Source: Cymodocea nodosa (Eukaryota; Streptophyta; Magnoliopsida; Alismatales; Cymodoceaceae). From it: a stretch of DNA of 64,000 nucleotides. The stretch lies in NCBI GenBank assembly GCA_036874045.1, contig CM072338.1:15150501-15214500 (forward strand), read 5' to 3'. Shown here piece after piece: positions 46,901 to 59,611 of this stretch (position 1 is its first letter; the number at the start of each line of letters is the position of its first letter). Made by a program: the position numbers and the translations under genes. A model generated the notes under the pieces. That model was given only the letters and a program-made list of their open reading frames with translations. It did not search any database and was not told the origin of the DNA.

Positions 46901-49900
46901 TAATTAACATATTATTAAATTAAATATTTATATATCATTTATCAATTAATTAAGTATATCATTATTTCATTTAGATCATTCAATCTATTCCATATAAAAT
47001 TAGATCATCCATATATTCCGCTTAAATCAAAAATTACAATGAATATAAGATCTTAGTTGTACTACATGTTTGAAATAACAAAAAGTAAATTACATTATCA
47101 AAATCTATTTTTTATTTCAAACAAAAAAATATAAATTACAATAAATATGGTCATTGTGATGCTTGCAATTCTTTCATTTATGACCATTTTACATTGCATT
47201 CATGATATTTTCATGAAATTTATCTACAATTTCTTTTTTTTGCTCTTGAGTGTTATTCGTAGTAGTGTTAACTATTTCATATTGTCCTTTTATATTTATA
47301 GAGTCTTGAACTTATACATTACATTCATCTTCTTGTAGTTCATCTTCAATATCTTCACATAAGTTTGTTCTATCTGTTTTACGAATGAAATTGTGAACTA
47401 AAAAACATGCTAATACTATTTTTGCTTAAGTTGTGAGAAGAAATGACATATATTTTTGTAATATTGTAAAACGATATTTGACTACTCCAGACGTATGTTC
47501 AATTATTGTCCGCAACTGCAAATGTCTATAGTTGAAGTTTTCCACTGCATTAGTTGGTTGTAGATTTCTTTTATATTTTGATAAGTGATATTGAATACCT
47601 CGAAATAGACATAAACTTAGGCTTATTTGAAAATTCAACATCAACTAAGTAAAATTTACCTGCATGTATTTGAACATCCTTTGAAATAAGTTTAATTTTG
47701 ATTGACAAGTGAAATAAAGGTAAATCATAAGTACTATACCTTGTGGCACTTGCAATCCATTGCATTGACTTGTTGCATCTTAAAGAAGTCGAACATCAGC
47801 AGTTGAACCTTCCTACCTACTAAGAACATAGGTAAATTTCATATTAAAATTACATGCAGCTAATACATTTTGTGACAATTCACTTTTTCTATTCCTAAAT
47901 TGGACATTCTATTTTCCATAAATTGTGACTTTAACGTGTGTACTATCAATAATATCTATACAATCTTACTTATATCAAAAACAAAAATAAATAATATATA
48001 AATAAATAACATCAAATATTAAAATTTTTGTAAAGATTGAAGTGTATACCTTGAAGTATAGATAAATATTAACGTTATTCTGAATTCAACTGTGTAATAA
48101 CTTCATGTTTAGTTAAAAATATATCACCTATTTTTTAATATAGTATTTACCATTTCATTGAAACATATATTGATAGTCCATGTTGAGTGATGAAAATGCT
48201 CTCTGGTTACTCCGTACCTTTGATTTTATTAAATTGTCACTAAAAAATAGCAAGTTTTTCCTCTATAGTCATATTTCTATTATTTGATATTACTTTCATA
48301 TTTCTTAATAATCCACAAAATTGTGAAAAAATATTTTGGCTTATCCGATAAATTTTCCTGCAATTATATGCTTGATATGGTAATGATGAATCTAACAATC
48401 TTTGTATATATTCCACTTCTTCTGTGTTGTATATGTGAGTGATGGATGTTTTGAATCTCATTTACAATAATTTCATATAGAAATTGCCATGTTGCCAATA
48501 TAACTTTTCTTTTTTTCTTCCTTCGTTCTTCGTCCTCATTTATAATGGACATAGATGTCTTCATAAATTTTATTTCCTGCATCTGTATTTATCATACCAA
48601 TTATGATTTAATAAATAAAATATAACAATAGCATATAATTAAATAAAAAAAACAATCAACACATACATTAACAAAATATTATTTTTCAAAACATTTAAAG
48701 CATAATACAAGTGGAATAAAATTCAAACATGTCCAACATAAGTGACAGTTCATATGAGAAGCACATCATTTCAAATTAAACTTTAGCCATGAAGTTCTCA
48801 TGTTTGATGGTAGATACTTAAATTAATTTTTCTTTGATTCTATCTCCAATAATTGCATTGTCTTATATTTCTCTTCTTCTATAATATCTGTAAGTAAAAG
48901 TAAAATAGTGAGAACATCATCTTTTTCATGGACTTTTCTCCCTATCAATTCCATCTTACTCTTCATGTATGCTAATTTTCTTTCTTCAATATGTTGTGTA
49001 AATGCCATTTTCTCTTGTTTTATACATTTTTTGAAAGTCATCTTCTGTTGTTATATATGTTATGTGAAAGCCATCTTCTCCTTTTAGATTGATATCATGT
49101 TTTTTTGTAGTTGTGTGACACGCTCTATATATGTCATTTTCCTCGTATTTTCTTCTATATCCTTACTAAAATAATTCATAAGTGATACATCAACATCCTT
49201 CATTGTAGTTGCCATAAGTTGTTGTGATTTAGCATGTGGATGTGAATGTTTTCCTTTTCTACATGAGTCTACATCATTCAAACTAGGAGAAGAAGCCTAA
49301 GTAGGAGAAGGACCTTGAATAGGAGAAGGATCTTGAGTTTTAGTTTCAATTTCATAAAATTTTGGTGTAAAAGGTATATTATCAATGTTATTTGTATTTT
49401 CATTCAAGTTCACAATAACTCTCAAATTTGTTGTACTCATTTTAGTTGAGCTTGTTGCAATATTTCCCTCAAATATTATCTAAAGTTAGTTATATATAGG
49501 GTATGCTTTGCCCTTGTATTGTGCACACTTTGGATGAATCTATCAGAAAAAGAATATTAGTACAAATTATAAACTAATTAAATGTTAAATTTAATTTTGA
49601 AAAAATTCAACTAATCGTAACGAAATTATCCTAAACTTCTTTTGAGATATCAGTATGTTCATGAATGTAGTTCCATCTTTAACCACTTTATGCACTAATC
49701 TCGATACAATTCTTGTACATTTGTCGTCATGCATTTGATTGTTGATATTTTTCTATTGAATGTTACCTCTTATTTCTTTATTGTAATCGTTGATTACTTT
49801 CAACCAAGTATCAACTCGTATCTTTCTATCAGGAGTTTTATCATTATTCTCCTTAATAGCATCACACACCTTTATTAATATCATCTCATTTACTTGAACA

Positions 49901-52900
49901 CTCCAACTAAAATAGGATCTTCCATTACCTTTCTTGTTTTCCTAGGAATGCATATATCAACATAATATAAAATGTACCATACAACATAGAAATGCACATT
50001 AGATGCATCATAATATTAGATTCATATATAAAATAATACCTAGCTATTTAAATGATACATTAGGAAAAAAGAATTACAATTAGATTCACCAATGCAATAC
50101 ACTGTAGAAAGCACAAATATGAGAATTATTGATCCTATGATACAACAATGCTGCAGAAAGACGTTGCCAACTTAAAAAATTCATAACTTTCACTTTACTT
50201 CACTAAATGCAGTAAAACTGTTTTCTATGGAAAACTCTTTCAAAGTACTACCAAACAAAAATGCACTGAAATAATTTTTCTTTGCCAAAAACGTTTAATT
50301 TTACATTACCAAAATTGTTGTAACTTATCTGCATACAATTAACAAAAGAAATTCAGAGATGATTTCACTCAATTTATGAATTAAAAGCTAGCATGCACGA
50401 TATAGTGACCAGTGTAGCTGAAATTTTACTTGCACATTTTCTACTTTCAAGTTACAATGAAAATCATCAACATGGATGTTTTCTTGACAAATGTTTATTT
50501 ATTTTTTACTATATTGAACTGAAATGATATACAACCTTTTGCCAATAAATGTCCATTTTTCAACTTACCTAAGCCCAGGACAGAATCAAGTCAATCAACA
50601 TTTAGAAATGTGGTACTCGAACATTCAATATATGTGATGTAGAGCAAAAGTTACTGGTGCACTTGAATAATTGTTCAAATATGAAAATATTGTCTATCAA
50701 AAATTCAGTCAGTTGTAAAGCCCATCATAGCTGCATAAAGCTAGAAATCTTTCTGATTCAACAAAGTAACAATTGAAACTTACAAATTCATTAATTTCCT
50801 GATTGAATGCCTTATAAACAATTCCACAACTTCCATCCCCCATGAATAATTTTACTAACAACTAAATACACTAATACACAACTGTTCCTTCTCCTTAGAT
50901 TAATCCCAATACCTTAATCCCAAAAACAAAAATAAATGATAACAAACAGAACAAAAACATAACAAATAGAACAAAAATAGATCAAAACAAAAATAAGAGA
51001 TGAACAAAAAATCAAGGATTTCTACTTGTGCAAGTCGACAATGGACTGAGTAGTAGGCGAACTTCGACGGACTAATTGGTAGGCAAGCTTCGATAGACTA
51101 ACAGGTGAACTTGGCCTACTCAAGCGATCTTGGGAAGATGGGGTGGAAGATGAGGCGTTGGGTAGGGCTTCCACAGGTAGGGCTTTCGGCTTACGAGCAA
51201 GCAGACAACCTTTCATAGAATTTGCTTCCGTTATTGGGTGGAAGATGTGAGACGCGAGAGTGTCATCGTGAGCAAGAGGAGGCGTTGGGTTTGTGAGTGG
51301 GAGAGAGCGAGAGTTGGGAAAATGAATTTGCACCTTTTTGGTTGGGAATTCATTTTCCCAACTTTTATGTGTTTAAGAATTTAATTTCTCAAAGAAATTG
51401 AATTCCAAGGTACACGAACACCTCATCATCCAGAATCTAATGAAAAAAATTTTCAATTCTATCAGATTCCGAGTCACAAACCCTACCTTAGGGAGAAATC
51501 AGTTAGGTTCATTTAGGATTGCTTTTGCTAGAATATAGTATAATCCTACAAGGTCCTAGTCACTTGGTCAGTGCCTTGCAGTTGTCCTGGTTTATGAAAA
51601 TATTAATCTCTTGCTTTTTTTTGTTGATTGTCAGTGCCTTGTAATTTTGTTGATTGTCAAACAGTTTTTTTCTTTCTATGCAGAATAATGTGGTCCATTT
51701 TCTGGAAGCAATATTAACTGATGGGATTACTGAAGACTCTGACATTTTGCAAAATCTTTCTCCACATTCATTTGTAGAATCATTGCCAGATGATTTTGTT
51801 GATTATAGTGATGTGATGTTGTGTAACAATCCTAAATGTAATTTCCAAGGTAATTTTGCCATGTAGATGTAACATTATGTTTGATTTGGTCATTTTTTCA
51901 TGTCCTGACAATTGCATGATTTTTTCAAGGTCCTGGTTTTCCAAAAAAGAAACCTCTGGACAGGGTTTTAATGACTTTAGCATCAGAATGCTTGCAACCA
52001 GATGCTCCAATTTCCAGGTTTACCGGGCATCCATCTTCTCAGATTACAAATGGCATGTTATCACTGGCACAACATTGGGGAGTTTTTCATGCAAAATGCT
52101 TACCTCGTCTACTCTTGATCTGTAAAGAATTGCTTCATCCCCCTCCATCTCCTGGAGAATTGACAATGAATTTGAAATTTCAGCAGAGGAATTCAATCAT
52201 CTTAAGGATCTTAAAATTACTTAGGAACCTGACTAAGGATCTCCCATATATAGTGTTTGATGTTGACTTGCTTCGTGCAGTCACATGCTATGTTGATAAT
52301 TTGGTGGCTCTGTTTCAGCATGAATCTGAGTTCATACACTATGATACAGGTGTGATCATTGATGTGGTTGAAACCCAATTTCTTCTCTTGCTTGAGGAAT
52401 TTATTTGGTTGCTACAAACTATTTTTTGTGATGGCATCGTCTTTCAGAATATCCGGACATGTATTGTTGCTAAGATGTTGGACATTTATGATGTGAGGTT
52501 ACGGAGATACAACAACATGAATGCAATTTTGAAACCTCCATTAGCCTACTGTCCTAAAGTTGTTGTTTATCTGCTTAAGATAATAAAGGAAGTTAGAAGC
52601 CAGACTACGCAAGCATTTTATTGGAATGAAAAGTTTGGTACAGATCAGTTTGGTTGTTCTGATTTTGGAAGTACTGCTCCCACATGGAATATCTTCTCTG
52701 AGACAGTTTTCTTGCTTAAGAAGTACACACCTGATGAACATCTGAAGTTACTGCTTCCTTCATCAAAGCAGTGGCTGGACAATTTGATAGATTTGGTTTT
52801 GTTTTTCCACTCTGAAGGGCTCAAGCTGTGGTTGAAAGTTAACAAGTTGTGCCCAAACCACCCAAAAAGTGTTCATTCTTCAGATTCTGACAGCACTCTT

Positions 52901-55900
52901 AGTCATGAAGATGATGCACTTTTTGGCGATCTTTTTTCTGAAGCTAGCCGACCTGTAGGATCTGATGGCCGGTCTGATCAAACTGATGATGGCTGCACAA
53001 ATACGTCCAGCAGTAGTCATCATATACTTTGGCATGCAGCAGCCGAGTTGTTGATTTTTTTGAAGTTGTTTGTCTTCCACCGGGAATGGAGCATGTGTAT
53101 CTATGAGGATGCATGCAAGAAAATCAATGAGCACCATATCAATTCCCTTATTTCAGTACTTTCTTGCCAAACATGCCTAACAGATGGGAAACCAAGTGAC
53201 ATTGTTGAAAACTGTTTTGATCTCCTGCACAACCTTCTTGTTCAGCATGCATTGTCAGCCAGCCTTGAAGAACACCTTGTTGATCGGGTCTTGAAAGTAG
53301 AAAACGGGAAATATACCTATAATGATTATATGCTCACTTTGGTTGCTCATTCTCTCTTTGCGAGTGTGAATTTGTCTGTCAGCCAGTTGGCAACAACATT
53401 ATACAAGAATTTTATTGATTTTGTGGTGGCAAAAACGAAGGACCCCTGTTCTCATTGCTTTGACCATAAGGAATTTCTGGGTTCTCTTCCTTCTGTTCTT
53501 CACTTAGAGATATTACTGATGGCTTACCATTTATCAAGTGACTCTGAAAAAGGTGCTCTGGTAAATTATACTTTATCCTCATTGAAAGCATTGAATTCCC
53601 CACCAAATGGATATAATGCAACACAACTTTCTTCCTGGGGTTTGCAAGTTTCAAGGCTTCTCTTGATGGTGCAGCATTTTCTTTTATATCCGTCTACCTG
53701 TCCTTCATGGTTGCTTTTGCAGTGGAGATCAATACTGAGGAAAACACCATCAAAAGTATCTAATTCTCATTCTTTGAACACTTATCTTGCATCCTGGACT
53801 TCAACTGCAATGGTCAGCATTATGGGTGACTCTACGAAGGATCTCCCTGTTGTCAGCAACTTACTTCCACAACTAATTGACTTCTCTTCTGCAGATGGTC
53901 AAGGTGGCCATGCTTGCCAAAACTTTGATTTGGATAGCAATGAATGTTTTCTCTCTTTTACATGGATCTTGGGCTTCTGGGAAGGTAATAAAGCTGAAGC
54001 ACTGGAGGATCTTATTATTGAAAGATACATTTTTCTGCTATGTTGGAACACTTGTTCTGTCATTAGTTCAGCTGTTAACTATACACATGCTACATTCATT
54101 GGTAGTCACAAGCTGGACAAGTTAGACACAAAATCATTCTTCCTTTTAAGGCATTGGCTACTGGGTAACACTGGAAACGATGCTGACCTTCCTGCTATCA
54201 TTTTTAAGTTACTGCATGGGTTATATTCCACACAAAAGTCAGTAATCGTTGATCGAGGATGGGACTTCCTAAGGAATGGATCATGGCTCTCTGTTCTTCT
54301 TGCTTTGCTTTCTTCTGGTATTCAGGTTTATAATGCTAGAAGTAATATCTGTGAAGCGGAGCCATACTGGATTGAGAACTCCAATAAGGATAAACGCTTA
54401 TTGGATCTTGCAGAAAACTTGATGAAGATTGTTGTTCAGGATAATCATGTTGAATGGCTTGTAAATATTCTATTGTCATGTCTAAAAATTAATTACGAGG
54501 CCTTTCAAGAAGCCTTTCTCTGGGTTCTTGATAATAAACAATGCCACAGATGTGGCTTTTCCCCTTTGCTGTTGCTGAAACATATGCTGTTCAACCGTAG
54601 CAGACAGGATGAACTCATTGCTAAAATTTGTTCCAGTTCTTCAAAGCTGGAGTCTGTCTTTTGTCTGCCGTCAAAGTTGGATGAAATATCCAAGAAAAGC
54701 ACTGGCCTAAACTTATTTACTTTGACGACCTTGTTGCATGGGTTTCCATCCCATACTGACATTTCTAGTGCAATCCTTGTTTCTTGTCTTATAAATGTTC
54801 GAGACATAATCAGTACGTTGGGACATTTGCTGAAATTCAATAGTGTAGAACATGTCAACCTGGGGAAGGAGACTGTACATCTGCTTCTAGACTTGGTTAT
54901 GGCAGTCAAGTCGGACAGGACTTTTGCTACCATCCATGAAACATGTGTAACTATTTGTTCCTACCTGGGTGCTCCATTTGTGGAGAATTCAGATTATAGT
55001 TATCTCTTTCAACTGAAGCACATTGAAGGTTTTCTTAAGGATATGAATTCTCAAGACATAAATGACCAAATTATCCATGAAATGCTTGTTTCTGATTTCA
55101 TTGATTTTGTAGAGTATCTCAAGAGTGAAAACTCCAAGGCAGAAATTTACAAATTTTATTTGAGTTCTGGCATGGTTAATGAAGATGAGAAGCAACTTTT
55201 CAGCCATCAGCGTGCAGACATTTTAGTAGTAATTGATGCATTAGACAAATGCCACTCTGCAGTTGTCAACATAAAGGTTCTGACTTTCTTTGTCAATCTA
55301 CTTAGTGGTGCTATTCCTTGTTCTGACCTTGGTGAGAAAGTACTTGGAAAATTCAATTCTATGGATTTGACACTTCTGTCAAAGTGGGTAGAAATTAGAC
55401 TCCTAGGAAATACTGTTGAGTCGGTTGAAAAAGTTGTTACTGCAAGTGGGATTTCCTCTTCCCTTCAAGAATCAACCAAGAGCTTTATAACTTGCCTTTT
55501 ATCCCAGCCATGTGATGTACTTTCGAAAGAATTCCATGGTCATCTTATTAAGGCCATGCTTATCTCTCTTGACACTGCATTTTTGTTTCATGATGTCTAT
55601 GCTGCTAAATCTTATTTTAATTTCATTGTCCAACTTTTGAATGGGAATGCTATGATTAAACAGCTCTTGGAAAAGGTTATCCTGTTAATGCAGAAGCTGG
55701 CTGATAGTGAGAGGTCACAGCAGGCATTAAAGTTTCTATTTGATTTTCTTCGTGCTATTTTGAGTGAGTGTGGAGGTCAAGGAAGTATTGCAGATAAGGT
55801 CTCAAGAAAGCTTCTTTCAAACTCCAGTGTTGAAACTGTGGAATCCAGACAAGTTGGTTCTCGGAAAAATACAGAAGCCTTGGCTCTTTCACCTACTCAA

Positions 55901-58900
55901 GAAGCTGGTTCTGCATCGGTTGATTGTGATGTTGCTTCTGTTGATGAAGATGAAGATGATGGTACATCAGAAGGGGAGTTGGCCAGTATAGACAAGGAGG
56001 AGGATGAGGATACTGACAGTGAAAAAACACTTGCATCTAAAGTGTGCACATTTACATCCAGTGGCAGCAATTTTATGGAACAGCATTGGTACTTCTGCTA
56101 TACATGTGATCTTACTGTTTCTAAGGGATGCTGCTCTATATGTGCCAAAGTTTGCCATCGTGGGCACCGTGTAGTTTATTCTCGTTCCAGTCGTTTCTTC
56201 TGTGATTGTGGTGCAGGTGGTGTCAGGGGAAGTAGCTGCCAGTGTTTAAAACCTCGCAAGTACACAGGTGGAAGCAGTAGCAGTTGTGCACCAGTTCATG
56301 CATCTAGTACTTCACAACCATTTTTGCCCTTTTTAGAAGATGGTGATCATACACCCTACAGTGACTCTGATTTGGATGATGATGCATGTGCAGATATTGA
56401 TGGCTTATTCAAGTTGACCATTCCCAAAGAAGTGAAAGATGAAATTGCCACTCTTCTTGAAGATCTTTGTATGGAGGGTCAGGTTATACGTGTCTGTGAT
56501 AAGTTACTTCCCATAGTCATTGAAAGACAAGATTCAAATATCTTTAAAGATAGGAAGGTGTCATTGCAAGGTGATAAGGTGCTTTCAGTTAATACTGATA
56601 TGTTTCAGCTAAAGAAGGTTTATAAAAATGGTTCATTTGACCTCAAGATTAGGGCAGACTATTCAAATTCTAGGGAGCTTAAAGCCCATCTAAATAGTGG
56701 ATCTCTCATGAAATCTGCCCTTAGTATCAGCAGCAGAGGTAGACTTGCTGCAGGGGAGGGGGATAAAGTTGCCATCTTTGATGTAGCCCAGGTGATTGGG
56801 CAATCTACTGTTGTACCTGTCACAGCTGATAAATCCACCATCAAACCTTTGTCAAAGAATATTGTGCGTTTTGAGATAGTTCATATTATATTTAATCCGA
56901 TCATGGAAAATTATCTTCTAGTAGCAGGTTATGAGGATTGTCAAGTTCTCACAGTTAGTTCCCGTGGTGAAGTGACTGACCGACTTGCCATTGAGCTTGC
57001 CTTGCAAGGTGCCTATATTCGGAGAGTGGATTGGGTCCCAGGGTCTCAGGTTCAACTTCTAGTGGTGAGTAATTTGTTTGTCAAGATATATGATCTTTCC
57101 CAGGATAATATAAGTCCACTGCACTACTTCACAGTTGCAGATGATTCAATTATGGATGCAACACTCATTAGTGCTCCTATGGGTAGGTTATTCCTTCTTG
57201 TTTTGTCAGAGCTAGGGAACTTGTATAAGCATGAACTGTCACTTAAGGGTGATGTTGGAGCAAAATTGTTGAAAGAAGTTGTTGAGGTACCAGGGAGAGC
57301 TATACATGCCAAGGGACATTCATTGCATTTTTCACCATCATATCGTTTATTGTTCCTGTCCTACCAGGATGGAACAAACTTCATTGGACATTTTGATATC
57401 AAGGCTATGTTGCTAACTGAAATATCTGCTTTGTATGAAAGTGAGCATGATGGCAATCTTAGGCCAGTTGCTCTTCATCACTGGAAAGATTTGCTTGTTG
57501 ATTGTGGGCTCCTCATCTGTTTCTCAACTGTAAAACAAAATACTGCATTTTCTGTAATTATGGGTTTGCATGAGCTGTTTGCCCATAACTTGAGGCATGC
57601 ATCAGCATCGCCATTGGTTGGGATTGCTGCCTATAAAGCTTTGTCCAAGGATAAAGCCCATTGCCTTGTTTTGCATGAAGATGGAAGCTTGCAAATCTAT
57701 TCACATATGTTGGCTGGACTTGATTCTTCACCAAGTGTGAGCTCTGATCGGGCAAAGAAGATTGAGGCTGGTATTCTCAGCAGTAAAGCATACTCTGCAG
57801 CGAAACCAGAATTTCCACTTGATTTTTTTGAGAAAACGACTTGCATCACAAGTGATGTTAAATTTACTAGTGAATCCATTAGAAATAGTGACCCTGAAGG
57901 AATGAAGCACAAGTTGGACTCTGATGATGGTTTTCTGGAGAGTGCCAACCCTGCTGGATTCAAGGTATGACTTGCCAAATTATTGGTTTTACCTTTTTTG
58001 ACTAATCATTTGCAAGTTGCCATTGTTATTGCTATTTCTAAGATGTATGGTTTTGTATCAGATAACTGTGGTGAACTCCAATTCTGATGTTGTTATGGTT
58101 GGCATCCGGCTACATGTTGGCAACACTTCAGCTAGCCATATTCCTTCCGAGATAAGGATTTTTCAAAGAGTGATTAAGCTGGATGAAGGCATGCGGTCAT
58201 GGTATGATATTCCATTCACTACTGCCGAGGCACTTCTTGCTGATGAGGAGTTCACAGTTTCTGTTGGCCCAGCATTTAATGGTTCAGTGGCACCTAGGCT
58301 AGATTCATTAGAAGTTTATGGACGAGCTAAAGATGAATTTGGTTGGAAGGAAAAGATGGATGCTGTCTTAGACATGGAAGCTGATGTGCTTGGTTCCAGC
58401 TCCACCATCAGAGGGATGAAAAAGATGCGCCGGGCTGCAAAAACTTCACCAATTGAGGAGCAGTTGTTGGCAGATGCTCTTAAACTTTTATCCAAATTTT
58501 ATTCTCTCTGCAGACCTTACTCATGTTTAGAAGTTGAGGAGGCGAATGTGCATCTTACCAAACTGAAATGCAAGAATATACTAGAGTTGATCTTCCAAAA
58601 CAATAGGGGACCATATTTACAGTCTGCTGCCTGTCATGTTCTCCAGGCTCTTTTCCCTAAAAGAGAGATATACTACCATGTAATTTTTTTCCTTCTATTT
58701 TGTAATTGGATATTTGAATTGTGTTTTGCATATTTGTGTTTTAATTAAGTTTATTTGCAGGTGAAAGACACCATGCGTCTCATAGGAGTGATGGGTTCTT
58801 GTTCTACTCTGTCCTCAAGGGTAGTGGCTGGTAGTGGTGCTACTGCCTGGGTGATTAAAGAGTTCGCAGCAAAAACACGAGTGGTGTCAAAAATTGCATT

Positions 58901-59579
58901 GCTAAGGAAATCAAATTTGGCTGCCTTTCTGGAAGCTCATGGTACCTGCTCATAGAGTATTTAGAATTTATTTTTTTTAACAATAGATAATTTTTAGCAT
59001 GAAAATTGTTCGGAAGTAACAATATTTCTGAAAAATATTATATTACAAAATTAAAGCATGATTAAAATAAAATATTGAGATTTTAAACTTGTAAAAGAAA
59101 ACCATTCAGAAAAAATTGATATATGACTAGGTGTTAACCTAAACTTCTAATCACACCTTGCCACCTAGATAGCTGCCCTGATGAGTAAAACCAACACCTC
59201 TCCCCAAAAAGTACAAGAAAAATTCTAGTAGGTAATACCTTTCATGAAGATCATAGAAGTTGTTTGTTAAGTTATTTTCATGAACTTACACGGTGGCGTC
59301 ACAGGGAAAGAGTGATTAATAAATTCAAGTGAAACTGAAAGACACATGAACGCCTAGAGTAACACGAGATCAAAATTTGGTTGCCTTTTGGAACATGATA
59401 AAATTTGAAATGTAGATAGTATTTTATTTGTTTCTTGTAGCAGCACATGTTTTTTGCTGTGGAAAATTGTTTAATGGTAATAATATGTAAAAAAAACATA
59501 ATTAAAATAAAACATTGAAAATTTTGTCATCTAAAATAATTCAACAAATTATATATATATGTGTGTGTGTGTGTATGTA

Positions 59580-59611
<32 letters not shown>

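Larger units (their letters stand above)
46648..51487 (-). mobile_element. Complete 4.84-kb PIF/Harbinger DNA transposon in BIG intron 2
   Basis: TTA occurs directly on both sides (46645-46647 and 51488-51490), the target duplication of this superfamily. The left end reads AGGTCTGTTTGTGCATG and the right end, complemented, GGTAGGGTTTGTGACTC. A second matching block lies inward: 'gtgtttgtgtaca' at about 46746 and the complement of 'gtacacgaacacc' at about 51411. Subterminal 'aatttgaatt' phrases fill 46668-46745. Inside, on the minus strand, are a Myb/SANT-like accessory gene (about 49990-48820) followed by the transposase (about 48582-47190), the two-gene layout of PIF/Harbinger. Both genes carry stops. 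Confidence 0.85.
38147..51683 (+). other. BIG intron 2, 13.5 kb, loaded with transposons
   Basis: Bounded by a good donor (cag|gttaca) and acceptor (ttctatgcag|AATAAT) that join phase-0 exons. Contents are a tandem duplication, copia LTR scraps, a foldback element, a hAT remnant and a complete Harbinger element, each listed separately. Intron 1 is only 81 bp and introns 3-5 about 80-100 bp. Confidence 0.85.
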
